Below are positions 1-6,991 of a stretch of 35,098 nt of DNA, in pieces. The DNA comes from Nitriliruptoraceae bacterium (GTDB lineage Bacteria; Actinomycetota; Nitriliruptoria; Nitriliruptorales; Nitriliruptoraceae): NCBI GenBank assembly GCA_003561535.1, contig PWWI01000057.1, positions 1 to 35,098 of the forward strand, read 5' to 3'. Below the pieces are notes generated by a model that had not been told where the DNA came from, searched no databases, and saw nothing but the letters and a program-made list of their open reading frames with translations. Position numbers and translations under genes: made by a program. Position 1 is the first letter of the stretch; each line of letters starts with the position of its first letter.

Positions 1-20
1 CGCACGCGAGGAGCACCACC

Positions 21-311
21 ATGGCGAACGTCCAGATGATCGCGCTCGGGATGATCGAGACCAAGGGACTGGTCGGCTCGATCGAGGCCGCTGACGCGAT
101 GGTCAAGGCGGCGAACGTGACCCTGATCGGCAAGGAGCAGATCGGTGGCGGCTACGTCACCGTGATGGTCCGTGGCGACGTCGGCGCGGTGAAGGCCGCC
201 ACCGACGCCGGGGCAGCCGCAGCCGGCCGGGTCGGCGAGCTGGTCAGCGTCCACGTGATCCCGCGGCCGCACGGCGACGTCGAGGCGATCCTGCCGAGCG
301 TCGAGGGCTGA
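21..311 (+). CDS. BMC-H microcompartment shell protein (EutM/PduA type)
   Basis: This 96-residue protein is a single-domain shell subunit that forms flat hexamers tiling the facets of a bacterial microcompartment. The N-terminus ([20 protein letters not shown]) and the following [10 protein letters not shown] and [13 protein letters not shown] segments are the classic BMC fold signature. The middle ([12 protein letters not shown]) and the end ([17 protein letters not shown]) also match EutM, PduA and CcmK relatives, and the length is normal. A GAGGAG ribosome site at 8-13 lies 7 bases before the ATG. It is the first complete gene seen of a plus-strand operon with EutT, EutJ and a second shell protein, so an ethanolamine-type compartment is the best guess. 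The exact paralogue (EutM, EutS or PduA) cannot be assigned from sequence alone. Confidence 0.95.
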   Translation: MANVQMIALGMIETKGLVGSIEAADAMVKAANVTLIGKEQIGGGYVTVMVRGDVGAVKAATDAGAAAAGRVGELVSVHVIPRPHGDVEAILPSVEG

Positions 312-570
312 CGACACCCCGAGAGCCGGACGTGCCGAGGTCGGCTCGTCGGTGCTGGGCATGGGGCGACGGACGCCGGTCGTGGCGTCACCGGGACCGA
401 CCGGTGACGTCGGGTTCGGTAGCCGCGACCGCCTCGCCGGCAGCGCACGTGACGCCGACCATCTCGGGCGGCCGGGGCGGCCCGGTCACGCCGGTGGCCA
501 CCCTGGTCTCGAGCTCGCCGGTGATGGTGTGGTCGGTGCCCGCTGCCGCGGGCACGGGAGGAGGTGAACG
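312..570 (+). other. Gap between shell protein gene and eutT, no gene seen
   Basis: I looked in these 259 bases for a pentameric vertex protein (EutN/CcmL), which often sits here in such operons. One forward frame has several stops. The other two are open but read as GC-rich low-complexity translation without the EutN signature. The stretch ends in a strong ribosome site for the next gene (GGGAGGAGGT, about 557-566). Decayed coding sequence cannot be excluded. Confidence 0.5.
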
Positions 571-1431
571 GTGCCGATCGTGACCGAGTCCGACCTGCGT
601 GAGCAGCTCGGGACGCCGTGTCGTGGCGCCGTCCTGCGGGTGCCCGCAGGGGCACGCCTCACCCCAGCCGCCGACGACCTGGTCCGTGCCTGGGACCTGC
701 AGCTCGAGGAGCACGGGACCGCATCGAGGTCAGCGCCCGACGCCGCGCGGTCGCCTGGCCGGGGTCCCCGCTCGGAAGGTGCTCCTGCTCCGCGGCAGCC
801 CGAGGTGGACCGCGCCCGCTCAGGTGCCCCGTGGGATCGGCCGGGCCGGTTCCCCGTGGTCCTCGATGGCGAGCTGCCGACCTGCGCGACCTGTGGGAGC
901 GCGGTGCGGGACAAGCCGAGCCACCTCACCCAGCTCGACGCCCAGCGCTTCGCGCCGAAGACCGACCCGCGGATCCGGCTACGCGGCCGGCTCGACACCC
1001 TGCACGCCCTGACACTCGTCGTCCAGGCCAGAGCCCGGGCCGACGGCTGGGATCAGACCGCCGGGCAGCTGGACTCGATCGCCGCCTACGTGCGGGAGCT
1101 GCTGGCCGCGGAGTACCAGGCGCGGCCACCGGGCGCGATCGCGCTGGCGGGTCTCGACGAGGACACCATCCACCACGCCAGCCATCACCCGGAGGAGGCC
1201 GTCGGCCTTCCGCACCTGGTGCCCGATGATGCCCACCCGGAGCTGCTGCACTGGCTGAACCTGCTGCGCTGCCAGGTCCGCGAGACCGAGGTATTGGTCC
1301 TGGACGCCTACCCGCCGGGGTCGTCGGGGGACGTCGGGGCCGGGTTGTCGCACGGGGTCAACCGGCTGTCCAGTGCCGTCTACGTCCTGGAGTTGCAGGT
1401 GGCGGCCGCGGCGGGAGGGGGGCTGCCATGA
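571..1431 (+). CDS. eutT: EutT-like ethanolamine utilization cobalamin adenosyltransferase
   Basis: This 286-residue protein probably transfers the adenosyl group of ATP to cob(I)alamin, making the coenzyme B12 needed by ethanolamine ammonia-lyase. It matches EutT along its length. The N-terminal segment VTESDLREQL...GARLTPAADDL is followed by a low-complexity linker (about 50-92). The core reads CGSAVRDKPSHLTQLDAQRF, then FAPKTDPRIRLRGRLDTL, then LLRCQVRETEVL and NRLSSAVYVLEL. The enterobacterial metal motif HX11CCX2C is reduced: only C105 and C108 remain, Thr104 replaces the first Cys and Gly replaces the His. The GTG start follows a strong GGAGGAGG site. The stop overlaps the eutJ start (ATGA), so the two are translationally coupled. 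Confidence 0.9.
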   Translation: MPIVTESDLREQLGTPCRGAVLRVPAGARLTPAADDLVRAWDLQLEEHGTASRSAPDAARSPGRGPRSEGAPAPRQPEVDRARSGAPWDRPGRFPVVLDGELPTCATCGSAVRDKPSHLTQLDAQRFAPKTDPRIRLRGRLDTLHALTLVVQARARADGWDQTAGQLDSIAAYVRELLAAEYQARPPGAIALAGLDEDTIHHASHHPEEAVGLPHLVPDDAHPELLHWLNLLRCQVRETEVLVLDAYPPGSSGDVGAGLSHGVNRLSSAVYVLELQVAAAAGGGLP

Positions 1432-2429
1432 GCCGCACGCCGTCGCCGTCCGGGCCGTCCGGGCCGTCTAGGTCGTCCGCGCCGCTCGCGCCGTCCGCGC
1501 CGCTCGCGTCGGCCGCGCCCTCGGGCTCGTCGTCGCCCGCGCCGACGTTGCCCGGGCCGCTGCAGCCGGGTCTGTCCGCAGCCGAGCTGCTGGAGGCTGC
1601 CCGGCGGGCCGCGGAGGGATCGGTGAGCGTGGTGCCGGCCGGCCGTGTCCACGTCGGGGTGGACCTCGGGACCGCGTACGTGGTCGTCGCCGCCGTCGAC
1701 GGTCGCGGGTCGCCTTTGGCGGTGGCCTCGCGCTTCGCAACGGTCGTCCGTGACGGCGTGGTGGTGGACTTCGCCGGGGCGACGTCGTTGGTGCGGGAAC
1801 TGGTCGCCGAGGTCGAGGGGCGGCTCGGCGTGGAGCTCACCACCGCCGCCACGACCTACCCCCCCGGGGTGGCCATCAGCGAGGTCAGGGCCTGCCGGTA
1901 CGTGGTCGAAGGTGCCGGGCTGGAGTGCACGCGACTGGTCGACGAGCCCACCGCCGCCAACGCCGTGCTCCGGATCCGCGACGGCGCGGTGGTCGACGTC
2001 GGCGGTGGCACCACCGGGCTCGCGGTGCTCCGGGACGGCGAGGTGGTGGCGGTGATGGACGATGCCACCGGCGGCACCCACGTCAGCCTGGTGATCGCCG
2101 GCCACCTCGGCATCAGCCTGGAGGAGGCGGAGGCGCGCAAGACCGACCCGGCGCAGCAGGCCGGGCTGTTCGGCGTGGTCCGGCCCGTGTTCGACAAGAT
2201 CGGCACCCTCGTCGCGGACCACCTCGCCGTCCACGAGGTCGACGCCATCCACCTCGTCGGTGGGACCGCAGCCTTCCCCGGCATCGCCGACGTCATCGCT
2301 GAGCGCACCGGCGTCGAGGTCCACCTCGCCCCCCAACCGTTGCTCGTCACCCCGCTCGGGGTCGCCCTGCACGATCCGGGCCACCCCGCGGCACACCCGC
2401 TGGACACCTTGGAGGTCGGTCATGGCTGA
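1428..2429 (+). CDS. eutJ: EutJ-like Hsp70-fold chaperone/ATPase
   Basis: EutJ belongs to the actin/Hsp70 ATPase superfamily and is found in ethanolamine operons; it is thought to act as a chaperone or reactivating factor, but its role is not firmly known. The nucleotide-binding signatures are clear: phosphate-1 loop GVDLGTAYVVVAAVD, then DEPTAANAVL, phosphate-2 VVDVGGGTTGLAVL, and the adenosine motif VGGTAAFPG near the end. At 333 residues it is longer than usual because of an N-terminal extension of about 70 residues. That extension starts Ser/Pro/Ala-rich and ends in a helix-like segment LSAAELLEAARRAAEG. It overlaps eutT by ATGA, and its last codons overlap the next gene's start. Confidence 0.9.
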   Translation: MSRTPSPSGPSGPSRSSAPLAPSAPLASAAPSGSSSPAPTLPGPLQPGLSAAELLEAARRAAEGSVSVVPAGRVHVGVDLGTAYVVVAAVDGRGSPLAVASRFATVVRDGVVVDFAGATSLVRELVAEVEGRLGVELTTAATTYPPGVAISEVRACRYVVEGAGLECTRLVDEPTAANAVLRIRDGAVVDVGGGTTGLAVLRDGEVVAVMDDATGGTHVSLVIAGHLGISLEEAEARKTDPAQQAGLFGVVRPVFDKIGTLVADHLAVHEVDAIHLVGGTAAFPGIADVIAERTGVEVHLAPQPLLVTPLGVALHDPGHPAAHPLDTLEVGHG

Positions 2430-3048
2430 AGGGTTCGAACTGCGTGCGTACTGCTACCTGGACCGGATGCAGCCGCAGTACGCCGCGTTCAACGGGACCG
2501 TGACCCAGGGCGACCTCCCCGTGGAGGGCATGGCCAGCCTCTACGTCGAGATGGCACCGGGCAACTGGGTGTTCCGCATCGTGGACGTGGCGGTGAAGTC
2601 CACCGGCGCGCGGCCGGGGTCGCAGATCGTCGAGCGCGAGTTCGGGATGTTCGAGCTCCACTCCCACTCCCAGGCCGATGTCCAGCGGGCCGGCGAGGTG
2701 GTGCTCGCGGAGCTCGGGGTCGAGCTCGCGGAGCGGCTCGAGCCCTTCATCGCCTCGATGCAGGTGATCACCAACGTCGACCCCTACCAGGCGCAGCTGC
2801 TGAACCGGTTCACCCGCGGGAGCATGCTGGTCGCCGGGGAGACGATGCTCGTGCTCGAGTGCGCACCCGCGGCCTACATCAACCTGGCTGCCAACGAGGC
2901 CGAGAAGGCCGCTGCCGTCAACCTGATGCACATCCCCTCGGTGGGCCGGTTCGGCCGACTCTGGATGTCGGGGTCCGAGGCTGACATCCTGGCGGCACGC
3001 GATGCCGCCGTGACCGCGATCGAGTCCATCGACGGCCGTAGCGCCTGA
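2422..3048 (+). CDS. Tandem-domain BMC shell protein (BMC-T, trimeric)
   Basis: This 208-residue protein has two consecutive BMC domains and is expected to form trimers that look like hexamers in the shell, often with a larger gated pore. The first domain covers roughly residues 1-100 (FELRAYCYLDRMQPQYAAF; SLYVEMAPGNWVFRIVDVAV; VEREFGMFELHSHS). The second covers about 105-205 (ASMQVITNVDPYQAQLLNR; GSMLVAGETMLVLECAPAAY; NEAEKAAAVNLMH; GRFGRLWMSGSEADI). From memory it resembles the BMC-T of the Rhodococcus/Mycobacterium amino-alcohol (RMM) loci more than EutL; that is an inference. The ATG at 2422 follows GGAGGT by 5 bases and overlaps the eutJ end, so an upstream in-frame extension was not used. 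Confidence 0.9.
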   Translation: MAEGFELRAYCYLDRMQPQYAAFNGTVTQGDLPVEGMASLYVEMAPGNWVFRIVDVAVKSTGARPGSQIVEREFGMFELHSHSQADVQRAGEVVLAELGVELAERLEPFIASMQVITNVDPYQAQLLNRFTRGSMLVAGETMLVLECAPAAYINLAANEAEKAAAVNLMHIPSVGRFGRLWMSGSEADILAARDAAVTAIESIDGRSA

Positions 3049-3059
3049 GGAGGCACACC

Positions 3060-3482
3060 ATGGGTCGCCGCTTCATCACCGCCCGTGACATCGACGACCT
3101 GTTCGACCGCGGCGAGACCGAGCTCCGGGTCGATGCGGGCACGGTGCTGACCGATCTCGCGCGCGAACGCACCCGCGAGCGCGGCATCACGGTGACGTCC
3201 CCCGGTGCCGGGGGACCACCCGCTGCTCGCCCACCCGCGGGGGGCGGTGGGTCGGGCGCGACGGCGAGCCGCGAGGGCCTTCGCGACGCCGTCGGCCCGC
3301 GTGCGGAGACCGCCGAGGTGCCGCCGACCGCGGTGTCTGCGGCTCCCAGCGGCGATGGACCGACTCGACGGCAGCTACGGGCCGCGGTCCGCGCCGCGGT
3401 CGTGGCGGAGTTCGGCACGACCCCTGAGGGGATCGACGTTGCGATCGGTCGGGGGTTCGACCGGTTCGGTGTGACGGACTGA
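3060..3482 (+). CDS. Small BMC-associated protein, possible cargo or targeting protein
   Basis: This 140-residue protein is last in the shell operon, 11 bases after the BMC-T stop, with a GAGGAGG ribosome site. Its N-terminus (RRFITARDIDDLFDRGETEL, then RVDAGTVLTDLARERTRERGI) has the same layout as the first 45 residues of the EutT at 571, and resembles the N-terminal segment of EutQ-type proteins. A Pro/Gly/Ala-rich linker (about 48-105) leads to a C-terminal helix (TRRQLRAAVRAAVVAEF) and GVDRF-like tail. A short amphipathic helix on a flexible linker is the usual layout of microcompartment encapsulation peptides. No enzymatic domain is visible, so function is unknown. Confidence 0.75.
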   Translation: MGRRFITARDIDDLFDRGETELRVDAGTVLTDLARERTRERGITVTSPGAGGPPAARPPAGGGGSGATASREGLRDAVGPRAETAEVPPTAVSAAPSGDGPTRRQLRAAVRAAVVAEFGTTPEGIDVAIGRGFDRFGVTD

Positions 3483-3591
3483 GGTTCGCATCCGCTCGAC
3501 GCCCCCGGGGGTTCACCCGGTTCCCACTGGCGGTCGGTGCACCGCGGGGCCAGCTGGCTACGGTCCCGCCGCCGTCGGCCTCGCTGCTGAG

Positions 3592-3599
3592 GTCCGGAC
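3592..3599. promoter_or_regulatory. Weak fourth match to the sulfur-block palindrome
   Basis: GTCCGGAC lies 31 bases before the first rhodanese gene. It shares the 8-base core of the stronger sites at 4483, 6857 and 11547 but lacks their A/T-containing flanks. At this base composition one or two chance matches to the core are expected in the window, so this site is weak. Confidence 0.3.
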
Positions 3600-3630
3600 G
3601 GAACCGCACACGCCACCCAGAGGGCCCTTG

Positions 3631-4236
3631 ATGTCTGAGACCACGACGACCACGACCGTGACGGCTGAGGCCACGACGCCTGAGGCCACGACGCCTGAGA
3701 CCACGACCGAACCGATCGGCTCCTACACCGCGAGCTCGCTGCGGGGGCGCATCGACGACATCACCATCATCGACGTGCGTACCCCTGGCGAGTTCGAGTC
3801 CATCCACGTTCCGCACGCCCGCAACGTGCCGCTGGACCAGCTCCGTGGCCGCGTCGCCGAGGTGCGCTCGCTGGTGGACGAGGGCCGCGAGGTGGTGCTG
3901 TCGTGCCGGACCGAGAACCGCGCGCGGCAGGCCCAGAGACTCCTGGCTGCCGCCGGTGTGCCGAGCCTGCCGATCCTCGAGGGTGGGATCGTCGCCTGGG
4001 AGGCCGAGGGCGCACCGGTGGTCCAGGGTGTGCTCCGGTGGGACCTCGAGCGCCAGGTCCGCTTCACCGCGGGGCTGCTCGTGCTGGTGTCGATCCTCGT
4101 CAGCCTGGTGTTCCCGCCAGCGCGGTTCGTCGCGGGCTTCGTCGGCGCCGGGTTGGTCTTCGCCGCGGTCACCAACACCTGCGCGATGGCGCTCCTGCTC
4201 GCCAAGCTGCCCTACAACCGGCCGCGCTCCGGCTGA
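3631..4236 (+). CDS. Rhodanese with C-terminal membrane anchor (YgaP-like), copy 1
   Basis: A 201-residue sulfurtransferase that should pass sulfane sulfur from persulfide or thiosulfate to an acceptor at the membrane. The rhodanese domain spans about 31-130, with IIDVRTPGEFE and the active loop CRTENR (C92). The C-terminal part, about 143-195, has two membrane segments and the ending NTCAMALLLAKLPYNRP, typical of the YgaP/DUF2892 anchor. The first 28 residues are Thr/Glu-rich and come from an in-frame 15-base repeat (TTPEA units). ATG 3631 is preferred over TTG 3628. The neighbour at 4547 is a clear paralogue. In E. coli and Acinetobacter related proteins sit beside sulfide-responsive regulators (known), which fits this block. 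Confidence 0.93.
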   Translation: MSETTTTTTVTAEATTPEATTPETTTEPIGSYTASSLRGRIDDITIIDVRTPGEFESIHVPHARNVPLDQLRGRVAEVRSLVDEGREVVLSCRTENRARQAQRLLAAAGVPSLPILEGGIVAWEAEGAPVVQGVLRWDLERQVRFTAGLLVLVSILVSLVFPPARFVAGFVGAGLVFAAVTNTCAMALLLAKLPYNRPRSG

Positions 4237-4238
4237 GC

Positions 4239-4310
4239 GCCCTCTCGCCGTCGCGCCCCCGCGCCCCCGCGCCCTCTCGCCCTCTCGACCTCTCGCCCTC
4301 GCGACCCACG
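4239..4310. repeat. 8-bp tandem repeat, nine units
   Basis: Nine consecutive 8-base units based on GCCCTCTC (variants GCCCCCGC, GACCTCTC, GCCCTCGC) start three bases after the first rhodanese stop. The strand is pyrimidine-rich. It is noncoding and of unknown role; replication slippage is the likely origin. Confidence 0.75.
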
Positions 4311-4313
4311 CAC

Positions 4314-4336
4314 CGCCCACGGCCACGCCGTGGGCG
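4314..4336 (+). terminator. Probable intrinsic terminator after rhodanese copy 1
   Basis: A perfect 9-base stem (CGCCCACGG / CCGTGGGCG) with a 5-base loop CCACG is followed by TTGTGGTGT. There is no clean T-run, as is common in GC-rich actinobacteria. It separates the two tandem rhodanese genes into different transcription units. Confidence 0.55.
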
Positions 4337-4482
4337 TTGTGGTGTCGGTCGCCGTCGCGGGAGCAGGGGTGGGTGGCGGCCTCGGGTGGGTGGCGGCCCC
4401 CGGTGCGTAGCGGGCACGCAGGGCCGTCCTCGTGGCCGTCCTCGGCTGCGCGACGAGCGCACAGGATCATGGCCGAGGCAAT

Positions 4483-4494
4483 ATGTCCGTACAT
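4483..4494. promoter_or_regulatory. Palindromic candidate operator, site 1
   Basis: ATGTCCGTACAT is a perfect palindrome apart from its central G/T pair, in an AT-richer patch, 52 bases before the second rhodanese gene. It matches sites at 6857 and 11547. The TACATT within it could double as a -10 element, which would let a bound protein block transcription. Confidence 0.55.
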
Positions 4495-4546
4495 TCTGCG
4501 TTGTACCTCCTGGACAGCATCAGACCACCGCTCCCGGAGGAACATC

Positions 4547-5092
4547 GTGTCCGACACCACCGCCGCCACGACCGTCTGCGTCGACCCGAGGACGCTGCAC
4601 GACCGTCTCGACGACGTGGAGATCATCGACGTCCGCACCCCTGGGGAGTTCGAGTCGGTGCGCGTGCCGACCGCGAAGAACCTGCCCCTCGATGAGCTCG
4701 AGCGTCACGTCGACCACGTCCGCTCCGCCGTCGACGAGGGCCGCGAGGTCGTCCTCGTCTGCCGCTCCGGCAACCGCGCCCACCAGGCCCAGGACAAGCT
4801 CGTCGAGGCCGGCCTGCCCCGCCTGCCGATCCTCGAGGGCGGCATGCTCGCCTGGCAGGCCGACGACGGCCCAGTCGTCCAGGACGTGATCCGCTGGGAC
4901 CTGGAGCGGCAGGTCCGCTTCGTGGCCGGCAGCATCGTGCTCCTCGCCATCCTGGTGAGCATCGTCTACCCGCCGGCGCGGTACGTCGCCGGCTTCATCG
5001 GCCTGGGGCAGGTCGTCGCTGCATGGACGAACACCTGCGCGATGGGGATGCTGCTGAGCAAGCTGCCCTACAACCGGCCCCGCACCGCCTGA
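4547..5092 (+). CDS. Rhodanese with C-terminal membrane anchor (YgaP-like), copy 2
   Basis: A 181-residue paralogue of the protein at 3631 with the same architecture: rhodanese domain (IIDVRTPGEFESVRVP; active loop CRSGNR, C72) and a two-helix C-terminal anchor ending NTCAMGMLLSKLPYNRP. It lacks the Thr-rich leader. The active loop differs from copy 1 (CRSGNR against CRTENR), which suggests different sulfur donors or acceptors (inference). The GTG start is set by a CGGAGGAA ribosome site 5-6 bases upstream and by the end of similarity; the frame is open further upstream but reads through the noncoding repeat. The SulP gene begins 28 bases downstream and probably shares its transcript. Confidence 0.93.
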   Translation: MSDTTAATTVCVDPRTLHDRLDDVEIIDVRTPGEFESVRVPTAKNLPLDELERHVDHVRSAVDEGREVVLVCRSGNRAHQAQDKLVEAGLPRLPILEGGMLAWQADDGPVVQDVIRWDLERQVRFVAGSIVLLAILVSIVYPPARYVAGFIGLGQVVAAWTNTCAMGMLLSKLPYNRPRTA

Positions 5093-5120
5093 GTCGCGTC
5101 CGAGCTGACAAGGAACGTCG

Positions 5121-6839
5121 GTGACCGAACCGGCCGAGGGGGCCGCTGAGCCCGAGAGCACGACCGGGACAGCGGCCCCGGACCGGCCATCCGGCATGAT
5201 CACCCGGCGGGTGCCGCTGGTCGGCTGGTTGCGACGCGCCGATGCGGGCTCCTACCGCGCCGACCTGCTCGCGGGTCTCACCGTCGCGGCGATGCTCGTG
5301 CCCCAGAGCATGGCCTACGCGGCGCTGGCCGGGATGCCCCCGGTGACCGGCCTGTACGCCGCCACGGTCCCTCTGGTCGCCTACGCGGTGCTCGGTACCT
5401 CGGGGCAGCTGGCCTTCGGGCCGGTGGCCATCGTCTCCCTGCTGACCGCTTCCACCCTGGCGCCACTGGCCGGTGGTGACCCCGGCCGCTACATCGCGCT
5501 GGCCGGGCTGCTCGCGCTGCTCGTGGGTGGCATCCAGGTCCTCCTCGGCCTGCTCCGTGCGGGTCGGCTCACGGGCCTGCTGTCCCACCCGGTGATCTCC
5601 GGGTTCACCTCCGCGGCTGCGATCGTCATCGCGACCAGCCAGCTGGACAAGCTGCTCGGGATCTCGATCGGACGTCCCGACGGCTGGCTGGCGCGGCTCG
5701 GTGCCATCCTGACGCAGCTGCCGGCGACCCACCTCCCGACCCTGGTGGTCGGCGTGCTGGCGATCGCGGTCCTCGTGCTGGGCCGGCGCTACCGCCCCCG
5801 GTTCCCGACGCCGCTGGTGGTCGTGATCCTCGCGACGGCAGCGGTGCCGTTGCTCGGCCTGGAGGCGCTCGGAGTGGCGGTGCTGGGCGAGGTCCCCGGT
5901 GGGCTCCCACGACCCAGCCTGCCGACCGCGCCCGTCGACACCATCATCGCGCTGCTGCCCGGCGCGGTCATCATCGCCCTGCTGTCCTACCTCGAGGGCA
6001 TCAGCGTCGCCCGTGCCGTCGCCGCCCGGACCCGCGACCGCATCGATCCGGACCAGGAGCTGCTGGCCTCGGGCGCCGCCAACCTCGCCGCGGGGTTGTT
6101 CCAGGCCTTCCCCGTCGCCGGTGGGTTCTCGCGGACCGCCGTCAACCACGCGGCCGGCGCGCGGACCCCGATCGCGACCCTGGTCACCGCTGCGGCGGTC
6201 CTGCTCGCCTTGCTCGTCATGGCACCGCTGTTCACGACGCTGCCGGAGGTCGTGCTGGCCGCGGTGGTCCTGGCCGCCGTCGCCACACTGGTGGACCTCC
6301 GTGAGGCCCGGCATGCCTGGCAGGTCGAACGCACCGACGGGATCGCGTTGACGGTCACGTTCCTGGCGACGCTGCTGCTCGGCGTGGAGCTCGGCATCGG
6401 CCTCGGCATCGCCGTGAGCCTGCTGCTGTCGCTGTGGCGGGTCGGGGTGCCCCGCATCGAGGTGGAGCGCAGCCTCGACGGGGTCGTGCTCCACGTCGAG
6501 GGGGACCTCCTGCCGGCGAGCTCGACCCGACTGCTGGAGGTGCTCGAGGATCACCTGGACGCCCCTGGCGCCTGCGAGGAACACCTCGTGCTCGATCTGG
6601 CCGGGGTGCCCAGCGCTGATGTCTCGGGGATCAACGCCATCGCCGCTCTGGACGTGGCCTGCCAGGCCGCCGGGGTCGAGCTGCACCTGGCCGGGGTGCG
6701 TGAGGGCGTGCGCGCGCCGATGGAACGAGCCCACCTCGCCGAGCGGTTCGCCGCCCGCAGCCACCGTGACGTGGCTGCCGCGCTCACGGCACTGGGGCAC
6801 CGCCCCGCCGCGGGTGCGCTCAGCGCGCAGCGGGGCTGA
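5121..6839 (+). CDS. SulP family anion permease with STAS domain
   Basis: A 572-residue inner-membrane transporter of the SulP/SLC26 family, which moves sulfate, bicarbonate or related anions. The N-terminal part shows LLAGLTVAAMLVPQSMAYA, the family signature, then GLYAATVPLVAYAVLGTS and FGPVAIVSLL, within a multi-helix membrane domain to about residue 445. The STAS domain (about 450-555) carries LDLAGVPSADVSGINAI, the usual D-x-SG loop. The GTG start has AAGGAA at 5110-5115. Location between two rhodanese genes and the MBL-rhodanese gene argues for a sulfur oxyanion (sulfate, sulfite or thiosulfate) as substrate, but sequence alone does not fix substrate or direction. Confidence 0.93.
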   Translation: MTEPAEGAAEPESTTGTAAPDRPSGMITRRVPLVGWLRRADAGSYRADLLAGLTVAAMLVPQSMAYAALAGMPPVTGLYAATVPLVAYAVLGTSGQLAFGPVAIVSLLTASTLAPLAGGDPGRYIALAGLLALLVGGIQVLLGLLRAGRLTGLLSHPVISGFTSAAAIVIATSQLDKLLGISIGRPDGWLARLGAILTQLPATHLPTLVVGVLAIAVLVLGRRYRPRFPTPLVVVILATAAVPLLGLEALGVAVLGEVPGGLPRPSLPTAPVDTIIALLPGAVIIALLSYLEGISVARAVAARTRDRIDPDQELLASGAANLAAGLFQAFPVAGGFSRTAVNHAAGARTPIATLVTAAAVLLALLVMAPLFTTLPEVVLAAVVLAAVATLVDLREARHAWQVERTDGIALTVTFLATLLLGVELGIGLGIAVSLLLSLWRVGVPRIEVERSLDGVVLHVEGDLLPASSTRLLEVLEDHLDAPGACEEHLVLDLAGVPSADVSGINAIAALDVACQAAGVELHLAGVREGVRAPMERAHLAERFAARSHRDVAAALTALGHRPAAGALSAQRG

Positions 6840-6856
6840 GCGCGCGGGCGCCCGAA

Positions 6857-6868
6857 ATGTCCGGACCT
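6857..6868. promoter_or_regulatory. Palindromic candidate operator, site 2
   Basis: ATGTCCGGACCT, with core GTCCGGAC at 6859-6866, lies in the 152-base gap 123 bases before the MBL-rhodanese gene. Flanks are AT-richer than the surroundings (GAA before, TTG after). It belongs with the sites at 4483 and 11547. Confidence 0.5.
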
Positions 6869-6991
6869 TTGGGGGCGTTCTCTCCCCCGACGCGGCCTGC
6901 TGATCGCTGGGCCGCTGGAGACCGTCCCTACCGGGACCTCGCTCCCGACACCGAAGCTTGACACCGACCATCCCAACCGGAGAGTTGCAGC

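Noticed and set aside
312-570. A vertex protein gene (EutN/CcmL) between the shell gene and eutT
   Set aside because: None of the six frames shows the EutN pattern; the open frames are repetitive Gly/Arg/Pro/Ser.
2260-2421. N-terminal extension of the BMC-T gene
   Set aside because: The frame is open but overlaps the conserved end of eutJ; ATG 2422 has its own ribosome site and starts the shell domain.
3845-4546. N-terminal extension of the second rhodanese gene
   Set aside because: The open frame runs across the first rhodanese out of frame and through the 8-bp repeat; GTG 4547 has a strong ribosome site.
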